From Harmothoe impar (Eukaryota; Annelida; Polychaeta; Phyllodocida; Polynoidae): a stretch of 64,000 nucleotides of DNA. The stretch's first letter is position 1, and every line of letters starts with the position of its first letter. Where the stretch lies: assembly GCA_947462335.1 (NCBI GenBank), contig OX381705.1:38743770-38807769 (forward strand), written 5' to 3'. This document shows, one piece after another, positions 18,853 through 30,699 of the stretch. Under the pieces are notes generated by a model, which was not told where the DNA came from, did not search any database, and saw only the letters and a list, made by a program, of their open reading frames with translations. Made by a program: the position numbers and the translations under genes.

Positions 18853-19491
18853 TCACACTGCGATTTTCATGAGTTGAAAAGAACAAGTATGTACAATTAC
18901 AGTGATCATGAAATGTCTTAGTATTGAAGGTATTATAGTTGTGCTCTTATGAGACACAATTGTCATAGATAGCGGTATTTCATTTGATGTAACAATATGA
19001 AAAGGAAATAGCTTGGGAGCTGTAGGTGAGATACTGAGTGTTGGCCAACTCATAATACTGTCCCTTCTCTTCTCCAGGGTGGGGATATTGCATTGATTAT
19101 GCAGATCTTCCTGGGTTATATCACGTGGATTTCTAATCCTGAGGCAGTTTCTGAGACCCCTATTTTGAATGGTTTGAATGCTTTTCTTGTCAAGGAAGGT
19201 TCCGCTGTCAATCATAAAATTACAATATTCCAGTGTGGGTAATGTGCAGTGTTTATATATGATTAGGCAAGTGTTATTATCAACTGAGTCACGTATTCTG
19301 TGAGTTTGCTTAATCTTAAAATTACCACGTTTCCGAACACCAGCAACGTGCGATTTCATGTTAAGATTCTCATCTAGGGTTACGCCAAGATAACAAAAGG
19401 ATTGGACTCTTTCAACATCATTAGTACCAATTTTCAAGATGGGGTTGATAACCCCACCTGTTTTTGCAGGGGTGCCGTAGATTACAAGCAT
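18853..19491 (-). pseudogene. LINE reverse transcriptase C-terminal region
   Basis: Frame with VQSFCYLGVTLDENLNMKSH, then CLIIYKHCTLPTLEYC and a FLDKKSIQTIQNRGLRNCL segment, the usual thumb and C-terminal region of CR1/jockey-like RTs. It is separated from the catalytic part by about 1 kb of unrelated DNA. Confidence 0.8.
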
Positions 19492-19499
19492 TGTTTTAT

Positions 19500-20510
19500 C
19501 ACTATTTATAGTAAGTAGCTACGGGAATTGAAAAGTGTATTTATCAGGAATCATATTATTTATGCAAATTTCCAATGGGGCAACATCATAGGACCAATAT
19601 GCTTTTGGAATTTTGTAAATCGGAGTAAAACTTGATACAGAATATGAAAATAACTGACTCATATTAGGTCTGATTATGGGAATTTCTTTAAACTAGAAAC
19701 AACAAATAAGCATGGCACCTCAACTAGAGGCTCTCCTGAGGGTCAGGGTGCAAGGGACGGCCCACAGGTGTGATATGGCCGGCACCAGAGTCAACACACA
19801 CCGCCAATGTCACACCTGTGGGCCGGGCCTGTGGGCCGGCCCCTGCACTCCCCCTGTACCTATATATAACCCTCAGTGCCCCAGGTCCCTCAGGGTAAGG
19901 TTGGGGGCCACTGCTCACACCCCCGTGGACAGGCTCCATGGACAAGCCCCGTGGACAAGCTGTGAATGCTCCGGTTTTTAATTCCTAGTTTGCAATAACC
20001 TTACACCACACAAATACCCTTCTATTATATATCACTGTATTCCCAATTAATCAAAGTATAAGCACAGATAATTACCATAGTGATAGATTCAGCCACTTTT
20101 ACGTAGTGAGCTTTGAAAAATCAACTTTGATTGATGGTATACTTATAATTGTAGCACAAATTTCACAAGTGTACCAATGAATAGCCCTGTATCTCCTCTC
20201 ACTAGCTGTACCCTCAAGTCCATGATACTCATGCTGGCATTTAGTGGCAAAAGCCGATATGTAACACCTGCCTGTTGCCCAGTATGGCCTTGACTGGGCA
20301 CACTGAGCTCATGGGTTCTCCCGGGCAATTTTAGCCTATTCGCTAGTATAAGTTATGTAAAACATTATAAAAATATAACAGGTCGATGGCCAACGTCATA
20401 AGGATTCCATACATGTATAATATATTATATTTGAGTCTTCTGGGGCTTGGCTATGATGATGGGAAGTGCAGATACCGCACACATGTCCAGTTTTCGCGCA
20501 CAGCGACACC
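19500..20510. other. Unidentified insertion within the LINE
   Basis: No coding signal. A GC-rich block at 19715-19960 contains an imperfect inverted repeat around CCCACAGGTGTGA (19759) and TCACACCTGTGGG (19810). Its ends are not defined. Confidence 0.35.
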
Positions 20511-20516
20511 CCCTGT

Positions 20517-22202
20517 TCACGTAGCTATAGTAAGTCTATTTGTGGCGCACCAGTTTAATATGAGGTCCAGATCAGGTTGACCAATGAGGGTAAGATCCTC
20601 GGCTCTCTTGCCTTCGGAAATCATGACTGCATCGTCAGCATACAAAATAACTTTAGAATTCTCTACACATTCAGGCATGTCATTGATATACACTGAAAAA
20701 AGTAGGGGCCCAAGGATGGATCCTTGGGGGACCCCAAAGGCCACTTTTGTTGGATCTGACACTTTGCCATTTGCAAGGGTGCTATGTACCCTGTTGCCTA
20801 AGTAGCTTGAGAACCATCTTTAGACTGATCTATTGGCGCCAATAGACCCTAGTTTGTCTAACAGTCGTCCATGGTGGACCGTGTCAAATGCTTTCCTCAT
20901 GTCTATATATAGACATGAGGAAATTTTACCTCTGTCTATAGCTGTGTAGATACATTGGGTGAGGATATGGACAGCATCGGCCGTGGAACGGCCAGGAGTG
21001 AAGCCAAATTGAACTTTAGACAGCAAATTATTTTCGAGGAGATGGTCCATTAACTGGCCATGTACTACCCTTTCCATAATCTTACTCATAATGGGTAATA
21101 ATGTGATGGGTCTCCAGTTGCTAAGATTTTGAAGGTTTCCCTTTTTGGGGATCGGTATGATTGTCCCTTTCGCCCATTTATCAGGAAAAATCCCTTTGTC
21201 AAGACAGTTATCTATTAATAACTTTATTTGTGGGACTATCAGCATTAAGTAGTCTTTCATGACATTGGCATTGACATAATCAACGCCAGAAGCTTTCCTC
21301 CTATCAATTTTGTTGATGTATAGAGTCAGATCTTTTATCAAGACTTGTCTAAACATAAAGTCACCCTCGGTGTATGTGGCATCAGATAGAACCTCATGTG
21401 GCTTTGTGTTTCCACCAAGATGGTTGAATTCATCAGCTAGATTTGCACCAACATTGCCATAGAACTCATTTATGTAGTTACTGGTATTGTCAGGTGAGAT
21501 GTCATTACCGTCTTTATCTTTTAGATGAATGGCAGTATTGCCCTTTTTGCCATTACCAAGGAGATCATTAATGATGGCCCAGAACTTCGCCGGGTTATTT
21601 TTGTGATTCTCAACTGTAGCCTTAATCTGGTTTGAGAACTCTGTGTGTATACGTCTGTTAGAGATTGTTCTAAGTCTCTGAGCTAGGTTTAGGCTTTCTA
21701 CATCCATACCTTTGCTTCTATGGCCCCGTCTGTATGCTTCATTTTTACGACGCAGGAGTTCAAGAAGATCAGGGGGGTACCACCTTGGGGTATCCTTTCT
21801 GACCATGAAAGTCTTAACAGGACATGTTATATCAAGGTAACCAATTAAGACCTGTTCAAAGTGGTCCCATTGATCGGTGGGACTATCCATGTTGGCCACA
21901 ATAGCCCAATTATGTTCATCTACATGAGCCTTGAGTTTAGCAGCTTCATGTTGTTTATAAACCCTGCTAGTAATTTTTTCAACAATTTTTGGCTTCCTGG
22001 AATGTTTTAAGACAACAAAGGTGGGTATGTGGTCTGAAAGTAATAAGTTTAATGTGCCAAATTTTGAAACTGTTGTGCTATTTGTATAGATGTGATCTAT
22101 AAAAGTGGCACCAAGTGGATGGGTTCTGGAAATACCTGTTTGTAACAATCTCAGATGATGATCTTTTAAGACACCAAAAACTTTGCCACATTTCCTGCTC
22201 AA
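20517..22202 (-). pseudogene. LINE reverse transcriptase, N-terminal and catalytic part
   Basis: The frame 20820-22202 begins inside an AP-type endonuclease, whose C-terminal LLSDHIPTFVVL contains the Ser-Asp-His motif. The RT follows, with RPITLLPIMSKIMERVVHGQ, QFGFTPGRSTADAV and LYIDMRKAFDTVHH. A TAG/frameshift near 20819 separates it from the frame 20517-20762, which holds GVPQGSILGPLLFSVYINDM and the catalytic VILYADDAV. The element is 5'-truncated and broken, so inactive. Motif style fits the CR1/jockey group. Confidence 0.85.
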
Positions 22203-22756
22203 ACCATATGTTTTGGTGGTGAGATCTCTCCCTTTCCAGGCACATTGGATTTATAGATCCGACCTATTAAGGATCTAATCATGACAGTACAGTCACTCAC
22301 AACTCTGGTTACTATAAATGGGCCATCCCAGTTGCTTGCTAATTTTAGGTTGGAAAGAGGTTGGGCAGGTGTACCACCTGATCCCCAACCTTGAACCGTC
22401 CGATTTTTAATCCGTGGTCATAACCAGTTTTCTGCCATCTTGCATTCTTCTGCAATTCCGTCCTGACGAATTCATAAGCGAACTTAAACTGGTCCCTCTG
22501 GGACTCTACAAACATTACATGGCAGGGTGCGTCCGGGTTCATCCCGACAACCCAAAAGACAAGATCAGCAGGCATGATCATGTCCTCCCCAAATAACAAC
22601 AAATCTGGGGTACAATTGGTGCTCTTATGAACTGTGCTATTGTATGCATGACACACATGCTCACATTGCTCGTCCCAATCCGTCATACTCTCGTTCACCA
22701 AGGGTTTCAGAACCTGAATCAGCGTTCTGTTGAACCTAAGCTTCAACCCAAAGGAG
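22203..22756 (-). pseudogene. Degraded gypsy integrase C-terminal fragment
   Basis: Encodes RFNRTLIQVLKPLVNESMTD, then HAYNSTVHKSTNCTPDLLLF and the GRFKVGDQVVHL region. Identity to the intact pol (49.4-49.85 kb) is high but broken near 22345. Upstream it runs directly into LTR-like sequence, so gag, protease, RT and most of integrase were deleted. Confidence 0.8.
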
Positions 22757-23064
22757 GAGGTAAAAGCAGTGTTGCTATTCAATTGTACACGATTGGGTAG
22801 GGTAATGCTGGGAATCAGCTGGGCCTGCACTCACTGGCGAGTGTACGAGGAGGAGAGGTTTATATACCCCTTCCGACGCATGAAATCAACATGGTCACAT
22901 GGCTGGGTCGCTCCCACCTGAAACGTGGTGCGCAGTACCCGAGAGAGGACAGTCGCCCCCTCCAGGTTACCGCACACACTAACGCCAGGCGGAAACAACC
23001 CAAACTAACCTCCTCGGTTGCGTGGATGGAAATATGTCTACCTTACAAAGTAGTAAACCCCTAC
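22757..23064 (-). mobile_element. Gypsy LTR fragment of the old copy
   Basis: Matches the promoter half of the LTRs at 36874 and 54184: GATTGGGTAGGGTAATGCTG, a TATATAAAC box in minus sense near 22858, CCTGAAACGTGGTGCGCAGT, ending AAACCCCTACA. It is more diverged than the two LTRs of the 36.9-54.6 kb element, so older. The stretch 23065-23640 shows nothing else. Confidence 0.75.
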
Positions 23065-23641
23065 ACATGTGTTCTATATGAGAAACCTACATGTATCTAA
23101 ACTAAATAATTGACAAAAAAACTGGTTTTATCATGTAAAAGAAATGAGTTAAAGTAACTGGTTTATTTAGTATGTAACAGAAGGAATACTGTTCATTCAT
23201 TTGCGTGTTTATCTGAGAAACAATACTTGACTAATGAGTCAATTCAAGGGCATTACCAGTTTACTGGAGAACATTATTCTAAGTAAGCAGAGACACTAAT
23301 TAAGCAAGGACATTGCTGTTCTAAAGTGTTTAGAACAATATTTGATCAACAAGTCAAAGACTTTGAGATCCAGGAGGAATGTTCATTCAAAGTAACTTAT
23401 GCTAAAAGTGTTATTGCGTATTCAAGTTTTTCATTGTGTAGTCTAAACTATATGTTCTAAAAGTTTATGTTCATATTGTGTATGGTACCAAACGGGGCCT
23501 AGAAGCAGGGGATGGGAAACACGCTCTGTGAAGGCTGTGTGCTCTAGACTTCACTGCCGCGGCTATGTTGGCTGGGGGGGGGGAGCGGGGGAGTGGAGGG
23601 GGCAGTGAGGTGTGACCAGTGAGCAGAAGCTCAACACCCCT

Positions 23642-23792
23642 CCCAGTAAAAAAAAAACGTTATACACCATTTTATAACGTTATATAACGTTATATGTCAA
23701 CGTTTTTCTAAGGCTCTTCAGTATGACATAACGTTATGTAAAATTTAAAACGTTATTTTGACGTAAAATTACATTTTTTTTTGTAGGCTGGG
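23642..23792. mobile_element. CCCAG-family MITE, 151 bp
   Basis: Begins CCCAGTAAAAAAAAAACG, ends TTTTTGTAGGCTGGG, with four or five copies of the ATAACGTTAT word inside. It is followed by three tandem copies of a 22-bp unit, TGTACCCGGCCTTAG and onward (23793-23860). Confidence 0.55.
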
Positions 23793-24029
23793 CTGTACCC
23801 GGCCTTAGAGTCTCTGTACCCGGCCTTAGTGTCTCTGTACCCGGCCCTATGTGCAGGATATTAAAGCATGAAGTTCCCTACCCCTGTACCCGCCCTTTGA
23901 AGGGGTCTGGATGGGGGGGTCCCAATTTCCCATGTCGATTTTAAGAAAGACCCATGTCACCATGTCGATTTTGAGATATGTCCATGTCCCATGTCCCTAT
24001 CTCTAATATTCCTCATGTCTAATCCTATA

Positions 24030-25250
24030 CTACTTTAGTATATTGGATAGGTTGTTCTCAGAATTAATTGTGAAACATGGATCCGTTTTCATATCTGTGG
24101 AGTCACCCCGACCGGTCGGCCCTAAGATAAGTTATCAGTGTCCCATCCCCAAATTTTGGTTGAAGTGGAAACTTGAACAAAACTCAATTTATTCATATAC
24201 AACTAGGCTAGGGCTTTCTAATGCTATACTGCACTAGTATGTAGGATAGACAGTTTTCTCAAAATTAATTGTCGAAGATGGATCCGTTTTCATATCTGCG
24301 GAGTCACCCTGACCGGTCGGCCCTATGATAAGTTATCAGTGTCCCATCCCCAAATTTTGGTTGAAGTGGAAACTTGAACAAAACTCAATTTATTCATATA
24401 CAACTAGGCTGGGGCTTTCTAATGCTATACTGCACTAGTATGTAGGATAGGTAGTTTTCTCAAAATTAATTGTCAAAGATGGATCCGTTTTAATATCTGC
24501 GGAGTCACCCTGACCGGTCGGCCCTATGATAAGTTATCAGTGTCCCATCCCCAAATTTTGGTTGAAGTGGAAACTTGAACAAAACTCAATTTATTCATAT
24601 ACAACTAGGCTAGGGCTTTCTAATGCTATACTGCACTAGTATGTAGGATAGGTAGTTTTCTCAAAAATAATTGTCAAAGATGGATCCGTTTTCATATCTG
24701 CAGAGTCACCCCGACCGGTCGGCCCTAAGATAAGTTATCAGTGTCCCATCCCCAGATTTTGGTTGAAGTGGAAACTTGAACAAAACTCTATTTATTCATA
24801 TACAACTAGGCTAGGGCTTTCTAATGCTATACTGCACTAGTATGTAGGATAGGTAGTTTTCTCAGAATTAATTGTCAAAGATGGATCTGTTTTCATATCT
24901 GCGGATTCACCCTGACTGGGCGGCCCTAAGATATGTTATCAGTATCCCATCCCCAGATTTTGATTGAAGTGGAAACTTGAACAAAACTCAATTTATTCAT
25001 ATACAAATAGGCTAGGGCTTTCTAATCCTATACTGCATTAGTATGTAGGATAGACAGTTTTCTCCGTTTTCATATCAGTTGAATAATGCTGATGTGGTAT
25101 CTGCGCCCCATCCCCATTTTTTTTCTAAGTGGAAACCTGAACAAAACTCAATTTATTCATAGACACCAAGGCTAGGGCTTTCTAATCCTATACTGCATTA
25201 CTATGTGGGATAAGTAGTTATCTCAGAATTAATCGTCAAAGGAGGGGGTA
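24030..25250. repeat. 202-bp satellite, about six units
   Basis: Units start TATGTAGGATAGGTAGTTTT at about 24237, 24440, 24641, 24842 and 25044, with a first partial one at 24030. The first four are over 90% alike by eye. The last two are diverged and partly deleted. Confidence 0.85.
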
Positions 25251-25439
25251 AAGGAACAGCATACTGTGGTACTTAGTGGTATGTGCAGCCAACCATGACC
25301 CCTACCATGCAGGCAGCCATGACACCTAATTTGCATAACACCCGCGGCAAGTATCCTGGGACCTCTCCCCTGTGTCTCATCTGGGTCTCCCCTGTGTCTC
25401 TGTACCAAACAAAGAATATTATTAATGCTTGAGTGTTAA

Positions 25440-25800
25440 AATGTGAGATCAACCATCAATAATGTGGCAGCAAATCACCGACCTGACACCTGGTGTATAC
25501 TTATGTATGTTCGCGCATGCGCACTGAATAAAAGCTAGACCATGCGGACGCTCTCGCTATGGCGGCGAGACTATAAGCAATCCAGCATTCCGTATTTACT
25601 CAGCCAATACTAATAGTGAGAGGTCCAAAAATGAAGTCATTACAACTTCCTTCAAGACCCTCCCACATCCATCCAAGCTAACGGGTTCTTAGATGAAGTC
25701 ACGACAACTTCCTCATCGAAAGCGGTGCTATACATCCTTTTGAATGAAGTTATTACAACTTCCTCCTACTTAGATGCATCTCACTTCCACCATCAACAAA
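25440..25800 (+). other. Possible solo LTR or LTR leader
   Basis: The region has a polyadenylation signal (GAATAAAAGC near 25527), then TATAAGCAATCC. It also contains three spaced copies of a GAAGTCATTACAACTTCCT-type word (25631, 25694 and 25745). No paired LTR was found. Confidence 0.25.
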
Positions 25801-25984
25801 TCAGTGACAATACACTAACTTCAAATCTCCTCATCTGGAATAGCACCCTTGAGATTCGGACTTGGAGTGCCAATATCAGCCATGGTAGCTCTTCTCTGCT
25901 TAAAGGTATGTTTGTCTCTGCTCAGTTGATACCAATCTCCAAGGCTATCCCAAGCCTCTGCACCCCTGAAGCTTGTGAGGGTGT

Positions 25985-26100
25985 TAGGACATTTGGCCCC
26001 CCGGACATTTGGCCCCCTGACATTTGGCCCCCTGATTAGAGGCCCCCCGGACAAATGGGCCCCCAGGACAAATGGCCCCCCGGACTCGGGGCCCCCCCAT
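25985..26100. repeat. GGACATTTGGCCCCC minisatellite
   Basis: About seven degenerate copies of a 14-16 bp G/C-rich unit (GGACATTTGGCCCCC, GGACAAATGGGCCCCC). Confidence 0.8.
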
Positions 26101-26549
26101 GGAATTTTTCTATGTCCAGCGCTGTATTTCAATGAAAAAATTAATGAAAAAATTCAAACTAAATAAATTCACCTTTCTGTGTTGTGTCGACAGTATTGCC
26201 GCCAGGTCGACACAGATAAGTCGACAGATACGTCGACATGTGTCGACAGCCTGGCCGCCAAGTCGACTGCTTAGGTGACAGGTCGACAGATAGGTCGACA
26301 GGTCAACAGATAGGTAGACAGGTCGACAAATAGGTCGACAGGTCCACAGATAGGTCGACATGTCGACAGATAGGTTGACAGGTCGACTGCTAAGGCGACA
26401 GGTCGACAGATAGGTCGACAGGTCGCCTGCTAAGGCGACAGGTCGACAGATAAGGCGACAGGTCGACAGATAGGTCGACAGGTCGACAGATAGGTCGACA
26501 TGTCGACAGATAGGTCGACATGTCGACAGATAGGTCGACAGGTCGACTG

Positions 26550-26669
26550 CTAAAGGGGTGAATCCACTGAGGTAAATCCGTCGGATCGGACGAGATTCGT
26601 CCATAGGTTTAACATTGTGAGGCGCATCCGATCCGACGGATTTTGCCTCAGTGGATTCACGCTTTAAGG
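26550..26669. mobile_element. Palindromic MITE inside the minisatellite, copy 1
   Basis: Inverted arms TGAATCCACTGAGGTAAATC and its complement (CAGTGGATTCA) enclose GTCGGATCGGAC and ATCCGATCCGAC. The arms are about 45 bp. It lies between minisatellite units. Confidence 0.7.
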
Positions 26670-26874
26670 CGACAGGTCGACAGATAGGTCGACAGATAGG
26701 TCGACAGATAGGTCGACAGATAGGTCGACAGGTCGACAGATAGGTCGACAGGTCGACAGATAGGTCGACAGGTCGACAGATAGGTCGACAGGTCGACAGA
26801 TAGGTCGACAGGTCGACAGATAGGTCGACAGGTCAACATATCGACATGTCGACAGATAGGTCGACAGGTCGACT

Positions 26875-26996
26875 GCTAAATGGGTGAATCCACTGAGGTA
26901 AATCCGTCGGATCAGACAAGATTCGTCCATAGGTTTAACATTGTGAGGCGCATCCGATCCGACGGATTTTGCCTCAGTGGATTCACGCTTTAAGGC
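26875..26996. mobile_element. Palindromic MITE inside the minisatellite, copy 2
   Basis: Same element as 26550-26669 with only a few differences, 325 bp away. Flanking minisatellite units are similar, so it was probably duplicated with the array and not inserted twice. Confidence 0.7.
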
Positions 26997-28148
26997 GACA
27001 GGTCGACAGATAGGTCGACAGGTCAACAGATAGGTCGACAGGTCGACAGATAGGTCGACAGTTCGACAGATAGGTCGACAGTTCGACAGATAGGTCGACA
27101 GGTTGACATATTGACCGCCATATGTCGACATACTGGCCGCCAGGTTGACATACTGGCCGCCATGTCGACATACATGCCGCCATGTCGACATACATGCCGC
27201 CATGTCGACATACATGCCGCCATCTGAATGGTGGACGTGAAAAAAGGAGGTGGTGGACGTGAGAAGGAGGTGGCAACATATATGTCGACATGGCAGCCTA
27301 GATGTCGACATGGCGGCCAAGATGTCGACAAGTGGACTGGTCGACAGGTCGACAGGTGGATAGGTTGACATGTCGACTGCTTAGGTGACAGGTCGACAGA
27401 GTCGACAGTTGGATAGGTGGATTGGTCGACAGAGTCGACAGGTGGATTGGTCGACAGGTCGACAGATGGATTGGTCAACAGGTGGATCGGTCGACAGGTA
27501 GACAGATGAAGTGGTCGACAGGTCGACATCTTGGCCGCCATCAGGTCGACATCGTGGCAGCCATCAGGTCGACAGATTGGCCGCCATCAAGTCAACATCT
27601 TGGCCGCCATCAGGTGGACAGATTGGCCGCAGATCAGGTCGACTTGGTAGCTTAGATGTCCACATGGTAGCTAAGATGTCGACATGGTGGCTTAGCTGTC
27701 GACATGGCGGCCTAGCTGTCGACATGGCGGTCTAGCTGTCGACATGGCGGCCTAGCTGTCGACATGGCGGCCTAGCTGTCGACATGGCGGCCTAGCTGTC
27801 GACATGGCGGCCTAGCTTTGCATTGACTCCAAAAAAGTAAAGCTTTAAAATAGTGATGAATAACTCACTGATAACCCTGCAGAGCGTCGGAAGCAACTCG
27901 ACCAGAACCAATTATAGAGCTGTAAAAATTCTGATGAGGCCAAGGAGCAATGAGTAGGAATGATAATTCAATGCCTGATTTCTGTTGAAGCCAAAGATGA
28001 ACTTAGAGGGAGATTTAGAAATTGGTGACAGAAGGAGTTGCATCCGCAGCAGAAAGTTCTGTGGATCTACTAGGGACCTTCAGCAAACCCGAAGTCCTGG
28101 TTCCTCTTCCCTGTCTCTCCCTCTCCCTTCACCCTTGAACCCTTCTAT

Positions 28149-28260
28149 TAGGGACCTTTAGCAAACCACGTAAAAGCTTATAAAACTCAGACCTAGCAGT
28201 GCTGAAGGATAGGATACGTCTGCGTTCAATGAGCTTTTACGTGGTTGCTAAAGGTCCCTA
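28149..28260. mobile_element. TAGGGACC palindromic MITE, copy 1 (112 bp)
   Basis: Inverted arms TAGGGACCTTTAGCAAACCA and the complementary GGTTGCTAAAGGTCCCTA, about 50 bp each. CTAT is present on both sides. A second copy is at 33458-33570. An isolated left-arm-like word lies at 28068. Confidence 0.75.
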
Positions 28261-28469
28261 CTATAAGGACCATCCTACACCAACCTGGTTCCTCTTCCCT
28301 GTCTCTCCCTCCTCCTTCCCCCTTGATCCCTTCTATCAACCCTCTGTACCTGATTCTACCAACATCCTCCTTAGCTCAGTAAGGAGAGCCTGGAACTCCC
28401 AATCTGCAGATCCTGGGTTAGGTTCTCAGTGTGGCTTTTAATGGTCAATATAAGTTGTATGCACAAGGT

Positions 28470-28725
28470 TACACCCAAACCTTTTGCAAACTTTTGCAAA
28501 CCTTTTGCAAACGTTTTCAAGAGGTCCTACACAAAACGTTTTGCAAACGTTTTTGCAAACGTTTTCCAGAGGTTCTACAAAAACGTTTTGCAAACGTTTT
28601 TTGCAAACTTTTTTTGTGTCAACGTTTTAACTTTTTATAAACGTTTTATAACGTTTTTTGCAAACGTTTGCAAACCTCCTGCAAACGTTTTCCCGACGTT
28701 AGGAAAACGTTATTTTGTTAGCCGG
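28470..28725. repeat. TTTTGCAAACGTT iterated repeat ending TTAGCCGGG
   Basis: More than ten irregular copies of words built from TTTTGCAAAC and AAACGTTTT, ending TTATTTTGTTAGCCGGG, like the right end of the CCCAG family. Confidence 0.6.
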
Positions 28726-29829
28726 GTGCACCATGAGTTTGGGCCGATCCTATAAGCCGCACCAGCGGTCTGATTATGGCAACTTCAGTATTGTACCATA
28801 GTAGTAAAAATGCTTGTATAAGCCGCACCCCGACTCTGGGCCGATCCTATGAGCCGCACTAGCGATCTGACTTGCATACTAGCTGTGACTTATACGCGAG
28901 GTTTTACAGTATAGTAGCCTCAGGCATTTTTATACGTGGCAACAACTGCAATTCTTGCATTCGAAGAAACATAATGTCTACATGGTTGGTATGTTTGAAG
29001 GGAACCCATTCAAGACACCAAAAAAGCAGGGCCGGGAAGGGGTTATCAGGGGGAAGAATATAAATATGGCATTTCCTATGAATTCCTTGGGTCCATGTTA
29101 GGGGGTAAGGAAATGTGTGTTGCTTGAGAGATAAACAATTACAATAGATGTTGCTAGGCAACCAGCTGGATTCCCAGTAAACACAGATACGTTATTTAAA
29201 CGTAAATTCAGTACGTAATATAACGTTCAAATGTAAGGGTTGCTTTACGTTATCTAACGTAAATTTGCGTAAATTAACGTATATAATATGTTATGTGAAC
29301 GTTAGCTTTTACGTTCATAAAACGTTCTGCCCACCTTTACTTATGTTATATGAATGTTATCATGTGGGTTCGAATCCTGTAAGCAGCTATTCGTTTGTGT
29401 TTGTAAATGGTAACAAAAACACTTTTACTGTACATTGATTAATCTTCACTCATATGTTAACTAGCCAAACGTTCGTTAAAGGCATCCTTTCATAGTTTAC
29501 TTAATGTATTGAGGAAAACACTTTGAGGTGAAAAAACGTCAGTTTAATGTTGGGAAATAGTTTGCAAAGGAACATTTGACCAAATAAGCTATCAATGTTC
29601 AGATCTTGTATTCAAACCAAAATAAAGTTACTGAATAAATATTAATATGCTAATAGATGGCAACAGAACATATTTGTTAGTTACAACGAGAACATGCTTC
29701 TGGAGACAGGATTCGAACCCACATTTCTTCTCACATTATAACTTGGATTATTTTAAAACATAAAAAACATGTAGAAGCAGTCCTCATATAAATAGCCTTA
29801 TTAGGTATAGCTAATGTTCCTTGTGCTTA

Positions 29830-29915
29830 ACACGACGAGACTGGCCTGGGGTTGAACTAGGGACCTCTGACTCAATGGTCTCCCGCATTAGCCAACTAAG
29901 CCACTCACACAACTG
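29830..29915 (-). ncRNA. tRNA-like SINE head, minus strand
   Basis: An A-box-like TGGCTTAGTTGG followed by a weak B-box, GTCCCTAGTTCAACCCC. Related to 30205-30285 in opposite orientation. It probably derives from a tRNA-related SINE. Confidence 0.4.
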
Positions 29916-30204
29916 ATAGATAGGTATAGTTTAAAACCGTGAGAAGGAGACCCTAAACATTTTGATATGAAGAAAGAAAGGAAATGACATAAAATACGAG
30001 TGAGAAGGGATTTCAGAGTGGAACAAAAGAGAATTAACACTTTCCATTTCACCACCTTCTCCTGAAAACATAGAAATGATGAAAGCATAATCTTTAACAT
30101 CATCTATATAATCATCATCTATATAATCATCCTCATCATCATCATCACCACGATAACACATGTTTCTAATATCACCAATATGAGAGCTAGGCCGCAGCAG
30201 TGTT

Positions 30205-30285
30205 CCCAGTTGTCTGAGTGGCTTAGTTGGATAACTCGTCGGACAGTTGAGTGAGAGGTCCCTGGCTCAATTCCCAGAAGGGCAT
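30205..30285 (+). ncRNA. tRNA-like SINE head, plus strand
   Basis: A-box TGGCTTAGTTGG and weak B-box GTCCCTGGCTCAATTCCC, facing the one at 29830-29915. Confidence 0.4.
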
Positions 30286-30699
30286 CTCTACTCATGATGT
30301 ACATGGGTGATAAAAGTAATTAACAACTAACAACAATTGATGGTTAAAAACAGTGATTTTTTTTATGGAACTGCATTTTCTTTTTATATTCACATTTGAA
30401 ATAAAAATGAGATGCAACTCTCCCTAGACCTAAGAATACTAGTATTTACACATGCAGCATTCTTTAGGTGTTAATACAGTTAGGTTAGGTTTATGTATTT
30501 TACGTAAATATACCTGGAGAGAATGTTTGCATTACGTTCATATACGTTGAATAACGTGTATTTAGGTTTAATAACGTAAACAAACCCTTACATTTGCACG
30601 TTATTTAACGTTGTAAAGTTACGTTATTCAGACATAGAAATGACGTTCTTTGAACGTTAAGTGACGTATGTGTGTTTACTGGGTTAGCAACAAACTAAT

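Larger units (their letters stand above)
18789..22202 (-). mobile_element. 5'-truncated non-LTR retrotransposon (LINE, CR1/jockey-like)
   Basis: Inserted in the old gypsy copy with AAACCAT at both junctions (18782-18788 and 22200-22206). Its 3' tail is a short tandem repeat of TTACAAATC (18790-18835). It contains an endonuclease remnant, reverse transcriptase and a C-terminal domain, all on the minus strand. A foreign segment interrupts it at about 19500-20510. Confidence 0.8.
26190..27815. repeat. GTCGAC-rich minisatellite complex, 1.6 kb
   Basis: A 20-bp unit (TAGGTCGACAGGTCGACAGA) and shorter variants give more than 100 GTCGAC palindromes. The right part (27520-27815) changes to a 20-bp unit CTGTCGACATGGCGGCCTAG. 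All long frames across it, such as repeated Ser-Thr-Tyr-Leu-Ser-Thr-Cys, are by-products of the repeat. Confidence 0.9.
29173..30683. mobile_element. CCCAGTAAACACA inverted-repeat element, 1.5 kb
   Basis: Left end CCCAGTAAACACAGATACG, right end CGTATGTGTGTTTACTGGG. It is inserted into a unit of the 145-bp satellite, whose sequence GGATTAGCAAC is split with TT on both sides. Both termini carry many copies of TTTAACGTAAAT/ACGTTA words. The interior holds tRNA-like Pol III motifs in both orientations. There is no transposase ORF. Confidence 0.7.

Noticed and set aside
26110..27541. Long Ser-Thr-Tyr-Leu-Ser-Thr-Cys repeat proteins
   Set aside because: Direct translation of the GTCGAC minisatellite, open in several frames.
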